Position numbers and translations under genes: made by a program | The notes under the pieces: generated by a model | Database searches by the model: none | Told to the model about the DNA's origin: nothing | What the model saw: only the letters and a program-made list of their open reading frames with translations | Assembly: GCA_026954325.1 (NCBI GenBank) | Contig: JAIXKK010000017.1 | Coordinates: 1-64,000, forward strand | Direction: 5' to 3' | Source of the DNA: Bryobacterales bacterium | GTDB lineage: Bacteria; Acidobacteriota; Terriglobia; Bryobacterales; Bryobacteraceae | Length of the DNA: 64,000 bases | Part shown: piece by piece, positions 8,992 through 18,197 of the stretch | How positions within the stretch are numbered: the first letter of the stretch is position 1 | Layout of the letters: every line of letters starts with the position of its first letter

Positions 8992-9933
8992 ATGCGCGTC
9001 CTAATTATCGGCGGGACCGGTTTCCTCGGTCCACACATTCTGTGCGCACTCCAAGGCCATCACCTGACCGTTCTCCATCGCGGCAAATCGAACACCTTCA
9101 TTCCCCCGGGCGCGGAAACCATCCTCGGCGACCGGGCCGATCTGGCCGACCATGTACGGGGCCGGCAATTTGATGTCGTGATCGACTGCATCTGCACCAA
9201 CCTGTCCGATGCCGCGACCCTGGTCGAGGCCTTCCACCGAAAACCAACCCGGATTGTCATGCTGAGCAGCGCCGACGTCTATCGGGCGCATGAGGTGATG
9301 CATGGCAGAGATGCCGGGCCGCTGATGCCGGCGCCGATCCGTGAGGACGGGGAGTTGCGCCGTTACCGCTACCCGTATCGCGGGCAGAAGATTCCCGGCT
9401 ACGAGTGGGTGGATACGAACCGTTACGACAAGATTCTGGCGGAACAGGCCCTGGCGCCGCTCGAGCCGACGATTCTGCGGCTGCCGATGATCTATGGCCC
9501 GAGGGATCCGCTGCACCGGTTCCGCACGTTTCTTCAACAGATGGACTCCGGCCAGACGACGATTTCCATCGAGGATGAGTTGTCGAGGTGGAAAGGATGC
9601 TGGGGATACGTCGAGAATGTAAGCGATGCGGTGGCGCTGGCGGCGATCAGCACACGCGCCACGGGCCGCACGTATAACGTCGCGGAGCAGAACAGTCCGG
9701 ACTTCGGAACATGGCTGCGGCTGCTGGCGGACGCCGCCGGGTGGAAGGGCGCCATCGTGCCCGTGCACGAGCGGCAGATGCCGTTCCACTACGAGCAACA
9801 CTGGACACTCGATTCCAACAGCATTCGCGCCGAATTGGGCTTCCGCGAACGGATCGGCCGCGCCGAGGCGATGAGGCGGACCGCGGCCTGGGAACGGAGT
9901 CAGCCCATGGCCGCGGCCGTGGGGCGGACGTGA
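8992..9933 (+). CDS. NAD-dependent epimerase/dehydratase (extended SDR)
   Basis: A 313-residue Rossmann-fold protein. The NAD(P)-binding motif is MRVLIIGGTGFLGPHI at the very N-terminus. A central VMLSSADVY strand carries the SDR active-site region, and the C-terminal part has YNVAEQNSPDFGTWLRLLAD, typical of sugar-nucleotide or isoflavone-reductase-like epimerases. The classical YxxxK is not obvious, although DTNRYDKILAEQ is a good candidate. The ATG at 8992 has no Shine-Dalgarno; an extended -10-like TGCTATCTT lies 7 bases before it. The stop is 1 base from the stop of the convergent DAHP synthase gene. The substrate is unknown. Confidence 0.85.
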   Translation: MRVLIIGGTGFLGPHILCALQGHHLTVLHRGKSNTFIPPGAETILGDRADLADHVRGRQFDVVIDCICTNLSDAATLVEAFHRKPTRIVMLSSADVYRAHEVMHGRDAGPLMPAPIREDGELRRYRYPYRGQKIPGYEWVDTNRYDKILAEQALAPLEPTILRLPMIYGPRDPLHRFRTFLQQMDSGQTTISIEDELSRWKGCWGYVENVSDAVALAAISTRATGRTYNVAEQNSPDFGTWLRLLADAAGWKGAIVPVHERQMPFHYEQHWTLDSNSIRAELGFRERIGRAEAMRRTAAWERSQPMAAAVGRT

Positions 9934-9934
9934 A

Positions 9935-11299
9935 CTAACCCATGCGCGCGAGTTTGCGGGCCAGCAGCATGGCAATCTCGAGCGCCTGTTCGTAGTTGAG
10001 GCGCGGGTCCACTTCGGAGCGGTAGGCGAGTTTGAGGTCCTCCTCGGTGAGGCCGCGCGCTCCACCGGTGCATTCGGTGACGTTCTCGCCGGTAAGTTCG
10101 ATATGTACGCCGCCAAGGTGAGATCCGTGCGCGGCGTGCAGGTCGAACGCCTGTTCCAACTCGGCGAGGATGTCCCCGAAGCTGCGGGTCTTGATGCCGT
10201 CCGAGGTGAGGAAGGTGTTGCCGTGCATCGGATCGCAGATCCAGCCGGCGGGGCGTCCCGTCCGTTGCACCGCGCCGATGAGCGGTGGCAGTCCGGAGGC
10301 AATGCGCCCTGCGCCGAAGCGGTGAATGAACGTGAGACGCCCTGGCTCATCGTTGGGATTCAGGATATCCATCAGACGGACGAGGGTTTCCGGTGAGGTC
10401 TGGTGGTCCACCTTGACCCCGATGGGATTCCGGATGCCGCGGAAGTATTCCACGTGCGCCCCATCCGGTTGCGCGGTGCGCAGGCCGATCCACGGAAAGT
10501 GGGTGGAGAGATTGAACCACCCCTCGCGCCTCGGCACGCGGCGCGTTTGGGCCTGCTCGTAGTGCAGGTGGAGGCCCTCATGGCTCACGAAGAGGTCGAC
10601 GCGCTCGATTTCACCGGCGCGGATGCCGAGAATATTTTCCATGAACCGCACCGCTTCCCCGATATTAGCCGCCATGCGGTGATATTCGTGCTCGAGCGGG
10701 GTGTCCCGGGCGAAAGAAAGGTCCCAGGACTCGGGATGGTGAAGATCGGCGAAACCGCCTTTGGCCAGCGAGCGGAGGAAGTTCAGGGTAAGCGCCGCGC
10801 GTTCGTAGGCGCGCAGGAGGAGACCGGGATCGGGCTTGCGGTCTTCTTCAGTAAACGTAGGGTGGTTGATGAGATCGCCGCGGTAGGTTGGCAGCGTGAC
10901 GCCGTTACGGGTTTCGGTATCCTCCGAACGAGGCTTGGCATACTGTCCGGCGATGCGAGCGATACGCGTCACGGGCTTCTTGCTGCCGTGCACGAGGATG
11001 AGGCTCATTTGCAGCAGGATTTTGAGCTTTGCGGCGATGATGGCGCCTTGGCAATCCTCGAAGCTCTCGGCGCAATCGCCGCCCTGAAGAATGAATCGCC
11101 GGCCTGCCTGCGCCTCGGCCAGTTGCGATTTCAGTTGCAGAATTTCATACGAGGTGACCAAAGGCGGAAGTTTCGCGAGTTCCGCGAGCGTGGCGTTGAG
11201 TTGCCGGGGGTCTTCGTAACGCGGTTGTTGCAGCGCCGGCCTGGCCTGCCAGGAATCCGGCTTCCAAAGCTGTGAATCTGGATCTATTGCCTCTGACAA
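9935..11299 (-). CDS. 3-deoxy-7-phosphoheptulonate synthase, class II
   Basis: Catalyses the first step of the shikimate pathway, condensing phosphoenolpyruvate with erythrose 4-phosphate. The 454-residue protein matches the plant/actinobacterial class II type. Visible signatures are PDSWQARPALQQPRY at the start, FILQGGDCAESF (metal and PEP site), RIARIAGQYAKPRS, FFVSHEGLHLHYEQ-like LFVSHEGLHLHYEQA, and WICDPMHGNTF with GGVHIELTGENVTEC near the C-terminus. The start appears to be TTG at 11299, since conserved residues begin about ten codons later; no good ribosome-binding site is seen. The gene stands alone, convergent with the epimerase gene. Confidence 0.95.
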   Translation of the reverse strand: MSEAIDPDSQLWKPDSWQARPALQQPRYEDPRQLNATLAELAKLPPLVTSYEILQLKSQLAEAQAGRRFILQGGDCAESFEDCQGAIIAAKLKILLQMSLILVHGSKKPVTRIARIAGQYAKPRSEDTETRNGVTLPTYRGDLINHPTFTEEDRKPDPGLLLRAYERAALTLNFLRSLAKGGFADLHHPESWDLSFARDTPLEHEYHRMAANIGEAVRFMENILGIRAGEIERVDLFVSHEGLHLHYEQAQTRRVPRREGWFNLSTHFPWIGLRTAQPDGAHVEYFRGIRNPIGVKVDHQTSPETLVRLMDILNPNDEPGRLTFIHRFGAGRIASGLPPLIGAVQRTGRPAGWICDPMHGNTFLTSDGIKTRSFGDILAELEQAFDLHAAHGSHLGGVHIELTGENVTECTGGARGLTEEDLKLAYRSEVDPRLNYEQALEIAMLLARKLARMG

Positions 11300-11350
11300 A
11301 AAATCAGGGTAACACAGGCAGGGTTTCGCGCCGGGAAATCCGGGCGCGGA

Positions 11351-13462
11351 TTAGCGCCTGAGCGTGGGCGGCTTCCTGTCAGCCAGTTGACGGCTCCTGG
11401 CCGACAGGCCGCGGATCTCGGCTGCATCGGCCGCGCCAGGGGCCAGTTTCAGGTACGTGTCAAAAGCTTCAACCGCCTTCTTGTACTGGGCTCTTGCCTG
11501 GCAGATCAAGCCGATCTCCCGGTACGCGGGTGCATAACCGGCGTTGAGGTCAATCAGCCGGCTCATTTCCTGTTCGGCCTCGTCATACCGGCCGCGCAAC
11601 CGGTAATGTGTCCCCAGGATCTCCCGCAGGTAGGCTTGCCGGGGACCGAGTTGCACGGCCAGCTTGAATTCCTTTTCCGCCGCGTCCACCTTACCCCGCC
11701 GCTGATACTGCACCCCGAGATGCAAGTGCGGCAAGGGCCAGCCTGGCGCGAGTTTCGCGGCATTTTGAAAAGAGCGCGTGGCCTCGTCATCGTTGCGAAG
11801 CGCCTCGTGCGCCAGTCCCAGGGCGTTGTGCGAATACGCGGCTTTAGGGTCCAGCACGGCAGCCTGCCGCAAGGCTTCAATCGCTCGCGGATAGTTCCGG
11901 TCCACGATCAGAGATCTGCCTTCGCAGAAAAGGCGCTTGGCGTCGAGTTGGGTCTCGCCCGGCTCCAGTGCTTTCTGGAAATGGAACGCCCTGGCGGCCC
12001 GGTGAAAGGTGTCGGGTCGCAGTTCGGTAGGCGGCAATTGTACATAGTCGATGATGGCCCGCTGGCCGATGCCGGCGAGAGCCGCGCTGAGGGCTGCCTC
12101 GATGTCGCCGCGCTGGGGGTCGTTCCCCCGCTCGCGAACCAGGCGCTGATACAACTCCCAGGCGCCTCCGGGCTCGAGAATCTTCCCCGAACGGATAGCC
12201 GAATGCGCCATTGCGGCGAGCGGGGAACTGGGCAGCGAGGCGGTTTCGGGAAGGGCCGTGGTTAGATTCAGGTAAGTCTTAGCCGCGGAAAGAACAACGC
12301 GCTGGCTGAGGGAGTTGCCGCCCGGCGAATCTATCGACAGTTCGTGCGGTCCCGCTGTGAGGCCCTCAATTCGAAGGTTTTCCGAGGGCCTGATCCGGCC
12401 GCGGTATGCGCTGTCGAGATATACTTCGCTTCCCGCCGGCCCGCGGAGTTCCAGGGTGAGCAGGGAGGGAAGAGCGGGTGGCTGGGATTTGGCGACCACG
12501 CTGAGCGGCAGGGCGGGATCGAAGTGTCCGGCAGCCCGCGGATGCTGCAGCGCCTTCGTCCGCTCAGGGACCACCTCGGCAAGGTATTCCGACAATTCTG
12601 TCGCGCGCACGACGCCGTCGCTGTTGCGGTCGGCCTTTCCCTGGAGGCCTTCGAGCAGAAAGTGGGTGAACGCGCCGTGTCCGCCGCCGAATTCCTCGCT
12701 CTCGAAGGACCGCTCGTCGGCCCGCGAAGCAAGCAGTCGCAGCACACCACGCCCCTTGTCGCCGATCTCATCCAGATACCGGGAGATAAGCGCCTGTTCG
12801 GCGGCGCCTCGCGCCGACCAGCCGATATTGCCGGCATGACAGGCATCCACCAGCAACACTACCGTTCTCGCGCGGATTCGTTCCGTGATGATCTTGTCGA
12901 GTTCAGATATCGGGAGCGCCGTCGCGTAGAGGTCTTGTGGGTCCGAATCGTGACCCAGGAGATAGCCGTCCCGCTCACCTTCGGTCACGCCGTGGCCCGC
13001 AAAGAACACGTACACGACGTCTCCAGGCTCGGCGGAGCGCGCCAGCCAGGTGCCAAGGGCCGTGCGCATTGCGGAAAGCGTTGCATTCTCCTCCAGAAGC
13101 ACCTTCAGGTGACTGGAGGGGAATCCGCCCCCGTTCGGACTGCGCAGGAATGCCGCGAACGCCTCCGCGTCCCGGTGCGCGAAGCGAAGTTGCGCCTGGG
13201 GAGGCAGGTTCTTGTAACGCGAGATGCCGATTACAATTGCCCAGAGCTTACCTTGCCTTTCAAGACCCGAGCCGCTTTCGATCCACTCCACATTCAGGTC
13301 GCGCCGCGCTCCCGGGGCCGTTTGAGGCGCGGCGGGCATACCAGACAACAGGAGCACCAACCATACTCGCGTAGCGGTAACGCGCGCGCGCCAAGGCGTG
13401 CGGGCACGGGAGCCCGTTCCCGGTTCCCGCGCCGCTCCTCCTATTTTTCTTGTGGCCGTCAT
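11351..13462 (-). CDS. Exported caspase-like peptidase with TPR repeats
   Basis: A 703-residue multidomain protein. Residues 1 to about 50 form a long basic N-region and hydrophobic stretch (VWLVLLLSGMPAAPQ), a probable signal peptide. Residues about 72-320 are a peptidase C14 caspase-like p20 domain, with the dyad His157 in VYVFFAGHGV and Cys208 in VVLLVDACHAGN. DRNSDGVVRATELSEYL inside it resembles an EF-hand loop. A PEGA-like beta domain follows (GSEVYLDSAYRGRI), then about five TPR units to the C-terminus (YSHNALGLAHEALRNDDEA and later copies). Both catalytic residues are intact. I chose the ATG at 13462, whose GGGAG abuts it closely; ORF extension to 14095 crosses a pseudogene and is not coding. 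The target is unknown. Confidence 0.87.
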   Translation of the reverse strand: MTATRKIGGAAREPGTGSRARTPWRARVTATRVWLVLLLSGMPAAPQTAPGARRDLNVEWIESGSGLERQGKLWAIVIGISRYKNLPPQAQLRFAHRDAEAFAAFLRSPNGGGFPSSHLKVLLEENATLSAMRTALGTWLARSAEPGDVVYVFFAGHGVTEGERDGYLLGHDSDPQDLYATALPISELDKIITERIRARTVVLLVDACHAGNIGWSARGAAEQALISRYLDEIGDKGRGVLRLLASRADERSFESEEFGGGHGAFTHFLLEGLQGKADRNSDGVVRATELSEYLAEVVPERTKALQHPRAAGHFDPALPLSVVAKSQPPALPSLLTLELRGPAGSEVYLDSAYRGRIRPSENLRIEGLTAGPHELSIDSPGGNSLSQRVVLSAAKTYLNLTTALPETASLPSSPLAAMAHSAIRSGKILEPGGAWELYQRLVRERGNDPQRGDIEAALSAALAGIGQRAIIDYVQLPPTELRPDTFHRAARAFHFQKALEPGETQLDAKRLFCEGRSLIVDRNYPRAIEALRQAAVLDPKAAYSHNALGLAHEALRNDDEATRSFQNAAKLAPGWPLPHLHLGVQYQRRGKVDAAEKEFKLAVQLGPRQAYLREILGTHYRLRGRYDEAEQEMSRLIDLNAGYAPAYREIGLICQARAQYKKAVEAFDTYLKLAPGAADAAEIRGLSARSRQLADRKPPTLRR

Positions 13463-13769
13463 CTCCCTAACCAGACTCGACTCCCGCCGCCGGCCTCGGA
13501 TGTCTTGCATCCCGGACCACATTGAAGTAGCCGGGATCCATAAATTGCCGTGAATTTGCCGGACCGGTTTATGCGCACGCAGTGCTCCTTCACATTGACG
13601 TGCGAAAAACAGACGCGGGATGGACACCGGATTCCGGAGTGTGGCGGCGCGCGCCGCGTCTCGCGCCACACGCGCCCGCGGGCGCGTCCCCGTCAGCACG
13701 GGCAGGGCGAAATCCCAGGCAACCCCTCTTGTCCGGCGCGAATTGTTGTCCCGGCCACGGACGGGCACG
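13463..13769. other. Non-coding stretch upstream of the caspase gene
   Basis: About 300 bases with no recognisable protein. Frames that cross it belong to extensions of the caspase gene or the collagen-like remnant and show no family motif. It must hold the caspase-gene promoter, but I see no convincing -35/-10 pair. Confidence 0.5.
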
Positions 13770-14328
13770 GCCCGCGCTCCTGGTGCGAATGCGCAAACCG
13801 CATACGGACGCACGTTCCCAACAGGACCGCCGCACCACCCGCGTTTTGCCATTTGCAGTCCCATGCGTGATCGCCGGCGGGCAGTTGTAGAGCGTTTCGG
13901 CCGCCGGCCATGCGGCCCCACCCACCACCCTCCGCCCCGCCGGGCAGGATACCCTGCGAGAGACAACCGCCTCCGGCGGCAAAGTGGTGGTGGAGGGCGC
14001 TGATGATCCCGTATCCTGATATGCCCGGCGCCCCTCGTGGCCCTTGCAGTCCCGGCACGCCCTGGAGGCCTGGGGCCTGGCATCTCTTGGCCCAAGGCGT
14101 CTGGGCGAGGTCATTCAGGTCCACCGCCGCCCGCTCCGGCCCGAAATTGACGCCGGCGATGGTCATCACGTTCGGCAGGCCCGAGGGTAAATAGACCACC
14201 TCGGCTTTTCTGAACTGAATGACCAGCCGGCCGTGTGGCTCTGCCTCCACTTCGGGCACGACCACAACAGCCCGGGAGAAGCAAAGCGCCGGAGCAAGCT
14301 TCCTGGCTTCGTTGCCAATAGACTTCAT
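13770..14328 (-). pseudogene. Decayed collagen-like repeat protein
   Basis: The remains of a gene for an acidobacterial collagen-like protein. It begins at ATG 14328 with AGGAG seven bases upstream. The first frame reads a TIG/IPT-like strand (LPNVMTIAGVNFG) and then Gly-X-Y triplets (GLQGVPGLQGPRGAPG). After ISGYGIISALHHHF the homology moves to another frame with RRVSCPAGRRVVGGAAW and ETLYNCPPAITHGTANGKT. It then moves to a third frame with GNVRPYAVCAFAPGA, the usual C-terminal strand. At least two frameshifts and shortened segments make it non-functional. It lies between the caspase-like gene and the phosphoesterase gene, on the same strand as both. Confidence 0.72.
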
Positions 14329-14374
14329 TTGCAAGCTCCTCAAACCTCTCGGAATCGGGGCGAACGTTGCGTAC

Positions 14375-14396
14375 GCCGCGCCTGTCGCGGCGCGGC
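14375..14396 (-). terminator. Strong GC hairpin downstream of the phosphoesterase gene
   Basis: An 8-base perfect inverted repeat (GCCGCGCC / GGCGCGGC) with a 6-base loop lies about 47 bases past the stop at 14443. No run of T follows, so intrinsic termination is only possible, not shown. Confidence 0.4.
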
Positions 14397-14442
14397 GCAA
14401 CCCGGCGCGGGTCTCTTCCGCTGTCTCCCGGAAGCCGGAATG

Positions 14443-16962
14443 TTACTTCCCTTGCAGATCCGGATAGGGCGTATTCCACCCTTTGGCGGCCCACCATAGA
14501 ATCTGGTTCAGCGTCTCTTGCGGGATGTCATCGGGCTCATCCCAATTCATGGCGGCGGAGGCGCGGGCGGCCCAGAGTTGCCTCCCTCGGAGCGCGGCAG
14601 CGGGCGGATTCATTTCATCGAGAGCCACCTTGGGCGTGAGCGCCTCATAGGACGAGAGGCCGGGTGTGGCCGTGAAGATGCTCGTCATCGCGCGGGCGGA
14701 GGCGACGTAGCGGGTCTTCGGCGGGATGCGGAAAATCTCCTGGATGGTGCGGACCATGCTGGTGTGGTTGTAGTGATTGGAGTCGACCGCGGCGCGCCGG
14801 ACCATCGGACCGATGGCGAGGCCGACGGTGCGGTGGCCATCGACATGGTCGACGCCGTTCTGGGCGTCGTCCTCGGTGACGAGGATTAGTGTCTTGGGCC
14901 AGAAGCGGCTCTTCGAAACGGCGGAGACGATGCGGCCAAGCGCGAGGTCATTATCGGCGACCATGGCGCGCGGAGTCGGCGAGCCGGGGCGAGTGCCGTT
15001 GGTGTGATCGTTGTTCAGCGTGAGGACGCTGATGTTGGGGAACTTGCCGCTCTTCTCCCTCTCGGCGAATTCTCTCAGCCACTCTTCGGCGCGGATCTGG
15101 TCGGGAATGTTGGTGCTCGAATGCGGATACCGGGGACTGATGAGGTTCTTTATCGCGGGGACTCCGCTCTTGCAGCCGACCGCGTTCTGCCACTTGCCTT
15201 CCTTATAGAGGCGCCAGTAGTGTTGCCAGGAGTGGTCTTCCGTCTCATTCATGTCGACCGGCATCTGTTTGGCGGCGTCCCAGCGGCCTTCGAGACAGAA
15301 TTCGCCGTAGACGCGGACATCAAGCGGGCGGGTGGCGGATTGCCAGAAGAAGCCCGCGGGGGAGACGGTAAGGGCATCGGCCATGTTCCAGGCATAGCCG
15401 CGCGGGCTGGCGGCGAAGGCGCGCTCAACGTAGTCGCTGACAAAGGCCTGCATCAGCCACTGGTGGCCGTCGAAGCTGATGGCGCCGCCTGCGTGGAAGT
15501 TGTCAAGGAGGACGTATTTTTCCGCGAGCGCATGGTGGTTGGGGGTGATGTCGCGGCCGTACATGACCAGGTTGGGGTCGCCGTTGCCCTTGCCCATGTC
15601 GCCCAAGACCTGGTCATAGGTGCGGTTCTCCTTGATGATGAAAATAACGTGCTCGATGCCGAGGGAAGGTAGATTGGCGATGCCGCCGGCCGGTTCGAAG
15701 CGCGGCATGTTGGCGGCGCGGACTTCGCGCGTGCCCGCCGAGAGTTGCGCCGGGGCCGGCGAGGGGAGGCGGGAGAGCGAGCCTTCAAAGGCGCGGGTGT
15801 TAAAGGTCCCCTTGCCGTCGGCGGTGTTGCCGGTCCCCTTGATCGAGAGGACGCGGAGCGCGCCCTGCGAATCGACGGTAACCGCGCTGGGGAACCACGC
15901 GGTGGGAAGAGCGCCTTCCACTTTCCAGGCGCCGCCCTTCCGGCGGATGACGGCGATGGCATTGTTGCCTCCGCAGGCGACATAGATGGTGTGGCCGTCG
16001 GGAGAGAAGACGGCGTTGATGGGCTGGCTGCCGATGGTGTGTTCCGGGTAGGCCGGGATGGGGACATCGGTGCGCTTGAGTGTCCTCGTGTCGAAGATGG
16101 AGAGAGTGTCCGAGTGGCCATTGGCGACGGCAAGAAGACTTTCATCCGGGCTGAGCGCCATGGAAGAAGGCGCCATCCCGGCGGCGATTTCCTGAGTCTT
16201 GCCGGTTGCGGGATCGAGGATGGTGACGGCGCCCGAATCGGCGGAGCCCGTCTTCGGGTCGGCGAGGACTTCGGAGCCGCTGGTGGGCGCGACGGTATCG
16301 CCGGGACGCGGGCGGCGGCCGCCGCGGTTGCTGATGTAGACGCGCTTCGAGGAGGCGACGACGGCAAAGGGCGCCATGCCGGTTTCGATCTCGCGCAGCA
16401 GTTTGCGCGAGGCGACATCGAAGAGCGCGACGGTGTTGTTGCGGCTGAAGGCGACGTAGGCGGTCTTTCCGTCGCGGCTGAAGGCGATGCCGGCGGGGAC
16501 AGGATGTCCTTTTAGGGGCAGGCGCGCCCGCGGGCCGAGCTTGCCGTTGTCATCAAGGGCGCCGAGGATGAGTGCGTCGGGGCCGTTGCGGGTGGTTTCG
16601 CCGGCCCAGATTTCACGGTCATCGGGAGTGATGGCGACGCCCGTGTAGGAACTCGAGCGCATGGGCATGCGGGCGAATTCGACGCCGGTGGAGCCATCCA
16701 GCAGATCGACGGAGCGGGAGTTGAGGACCGCGAGGAAACGCTTCTTCGAATCGAAGGTGAAATCGACGGGGCGGCCTTTGAGGGGCTGCAGTTCTCCCCA
16801 TGCCGCCAGGAGTTGATTGGTGGGCAGCAGGAAGACCCCGGAGTCCTGTCTTCCCATGCGGGCATTGCTCTTGAGAAGGGCGAAAACACCGCTTTCTCTC
16901 GCGGCAAGGACGATTAACGAAAGGAATGAAAACGCAGCAATGATCAGGGTGCGGCGATGCAT
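14443..16962 (-). CDS. Exported YVTN beta-propeller / alkaline-phosphatase-like phosphoesterase
   Basis: An 839-residue protein in two parts. After a signal anchor (TLIIAAFSFLSLIVLAA), residues about 50-400 form a YVTN/YncE-type beta-propeller with repeats such as PDDREIWAGE, SRDGKTAYVAFSRNNTVALFD and SPDESLLAVANGHSDTLSIFD. From about 425 to 780 a phosphoesterase domain of the alkaline-phosphatase superfamily follows, with VIFIIKENRTYDQVLGDM, NFHAGGAISFDGHQW and VTEDDAQNGVDHVDGHRT, where metal-binding Asp and His residues are expected. The ATG at 16962 is chosen because AAGGAG lies 6 bases upstream; ATG 16980 is less likely. The substrate is unknown, perhaps a phosphodiester outside the cell. 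Confidence 0.88.
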   Translation of the reverse strand: MHRRTLIIAAFSFLSLIVLAARESGVFALLKSNARMGRQDSGVFLLPTNQLLAAWGELQPLKGRPVDFTFDSKKRFLAVLNSRSVDLLDGSTGVEFARMPMRSSSYTGVAITPDDREIWAGETTRNGPDALILGALDDNGKLGPRARLPLKGHPVPAGIAFSRDGKTAYVAFSRNNTVALFDVASRKLLREIETGMAPFAVVASSKRVYISNRGGRRPRPGDTVAPTSGSEVLADPKTGSADSGAVTILDPATGKTQEIAAGMAPSSMALSPDESLLAVANGHSDTLSIFDTRTLKRTDVPIPAYPEHTIGSQPINAVFSPDGHTIYVACGGNNAIAVIRRKGGAWKVEGALPTAWFPSAVTVDSQGALRVLSIKGTGNTADGKGTFNTRAFEGSLSRLPSPAPAQLSAGTREVRAANMPRFEPAGGIANLPSLGIEHVIFIIKENRTYDQVLGDMGKGNGDPNLVMYGRDITPNHHALAEKYVLLDNFHAGGAISFDGHQWLMQAFVSDYVERAFAASPRGYAWNMADALTVSPAGFFWQSATRPLDVRVYGEFCLEGRWDAAKQMPVDMNETEDHSWQHYWRLYKEGKWQNAVGCKSGVPAIKNLISPRYPHSSTNIPDQIRAEEWLREFAEREKSGKFPNISVLTLNNDHTNGTRPGSPTPRAMVADNDLALGRIVSAVSKSRFWPKTLILVTEDDAQNGVDHVDGHRTVGLAIGPMVRRAAVDSNHYNHTSMVRTIQEIFRIPPKTRYVASARAMTSIFTATPGLSSYEALTPKVALDEMNPPAAALRGRQLWAARASAAMNWDEPDDIPQETLNQILWWAAKGWNTPYPDLQGK

Positions 16963-17014
16963 GAAAACTCCTTGCACCATGGTAGAGCATGGCCCATCAC
17001 TCCCGGGGCGCTCC

Positions 17015-18124
17015 TTACCCCTCCACTTCCGAATTCACCGCCTGGATCAGCGCCCGCACATATCCATATCCGAAGGCGAACGATTGCAGCTTGCCCGGGT
17101 CATCCGCATGCTGCGGCATATGGTCCGGACAGATCGAGCCGGCGAATTGCGTATCCCGCAAAATCCGCATTACTTTATGAAAATTCATCTCTCCTTCATC
17201 CGGGTACACTTCCTCGAATCCATTCAACCCGCCGCGGATATTACGCATGTGAATCTGATAAATCTTTCCTTTTCTCCCCAGGTATTCCACAACCGGCAGG
17301 ATCTCCGCCGCCGGCCGCTTCAAGCCTTCTCCCACCGTTCCCAGGCACAACTGGAATCCGTTGTACGGGCTGTTCACCACGGCTTCATAGCGTTTGATGG
17401 CGTCGAAGATCGATGGCGCATCCCAATTGTCCGCGCCCTGATACCCGAACGGCAGCCCCGGCGGATCGTAGGGGTGGCAGGCCATCCGCACATCATGCTC
17501 CCTCGCCACCGGGATCACCCGCTCGAGGAAATGCGTGATCCGCTCCCAGTACTCTTCCGCGTCCACTCGCCCCGATGGCCCCGCCGGCAGGCTCTTCCAA
17601 TCCTCCTCCAAACGGAACGCCGCATACGTCACGTTGCCGCGCCCCTTCGTCTGCCGGTTCCGCCGGATGGGGATCACCGTCCAGTGGTACGTGATGATCT
17701 TCACCCCGTTCCGCGCCGCCTTCTGAATGTTCCCAACAATGTTGTCCAACTCCCGCTCGCGCTCCGCCCCTTTGGGCAGCGTGATGTAGCGCGCGTCCAT
17801 GCGGATCGCCTCCAGGGTCACCCCCGCCCGGTTGCAATCGTCCCGCATCTTCTCGAGCGCATCGGAATCCCAACCGCCCGCGGGCGATTCTTTCTTCACC
17901 TGCACCGTCAGGTGCTTCACCCCATGGCGCAGGTTGTATTCCAGGTTCTCCTTCGACGTGATTCCCGCGCCGGCCACGCCGTGATAATCGCCGCCCACGT
18001 GCATCAGCGTGTTTTTCCTGGGCGTGCGCGCCCCCTGCGCGATGCCGCTTTCGGCCGCGCCCGCCAGGCCCGCCGCCGCGGCCCCGCGCCACATCTTCTT
18101 CCCGAATTCTCTCCGCCTCATCAT
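17015..18124 (-). CDS. Exported mannonate dehydratase (UxuA)-like protein
   Basis: A 369-residue TIM-barrel protein related to UxuA, which removes water from D-mannonate. The N-terminus MMRRREFGKKMWRGAAAAGLAG looks like a Tat-type signal, unlike cytosolic UxuA. Family motifs are MACHPYDPPG (compare the UxuA CxHPDDPP), QLCLGTVGEG, YQIHMRNIRGG and EGEMNFHKVMRILRD, with a late CPDHMPQ. Metal-binding His and Cys residues are largely retained. AGGAGG lies about 8 bases before the ATG at 18124. It is transcribed divergently from the Gfo/Idh/MocA gene. The substrate may be a hexonate other than mannonate. Confidence 0.82.
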   Translation of the reverse strand: MMRRREFGKKMWRGAAAAGLAGAAESGIAQGARTPRKNTLMHVGGDYHGVAGAGITSKENLEYNLRHGVKHLTVQVKKESPAGGWDSDALEKMRDDCNRAGVTLEAIRMDARYITLPKGAERERELDNIVGNIQKAARNGVKIITYHWTVIPIRRNRQTKGRGNVTYAAFRLEEDWKSLPAGPSGRVDAEEYWERITHFLERVIPVAREHDVRMACHPYDPPGLPFGYQGADNWDAPSIFDAIKRYEAVVNSPYNGFQLCLGTVGEGLKRPAAEILPVVEYLGRKGKIYQIHMRNIRGGLNGFEEVYPDEGEMNFHKVMRILRDTQFAGSICPDHMPQHADDPGKLQSFAFGYGYVRALIQAVNSEVEG

Positions 18125-18165
18125 TACTCACCCTCCTTCGCCCAAAATGCCGCAAACACACGCGT

Positions 18166-18174
18166 TGATATAAT
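18166..18174 (+). promoter_or_regulatory. Extended -10 promoter element for the Gfo/Idh/MocA gene
   Basis: TGATATAAT is a perfect TATAAT preceded by TGn, 23 bases before the TTG start at 18198. A clear -35 is not seen, as expected for an extended -10 promoter. Confidence 0.55.
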
Positions 18175-18197
18175 ACACAACGAAAGGGAGATTGGAA

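Noticed and set aside
11351..14328. Caspase gene plus collagen-like gene as a defence or conflict system
   Set aside because: The collagen-like gene is a pseudogene and the caspase protein has an export signal; no sensor or effector partner is near.
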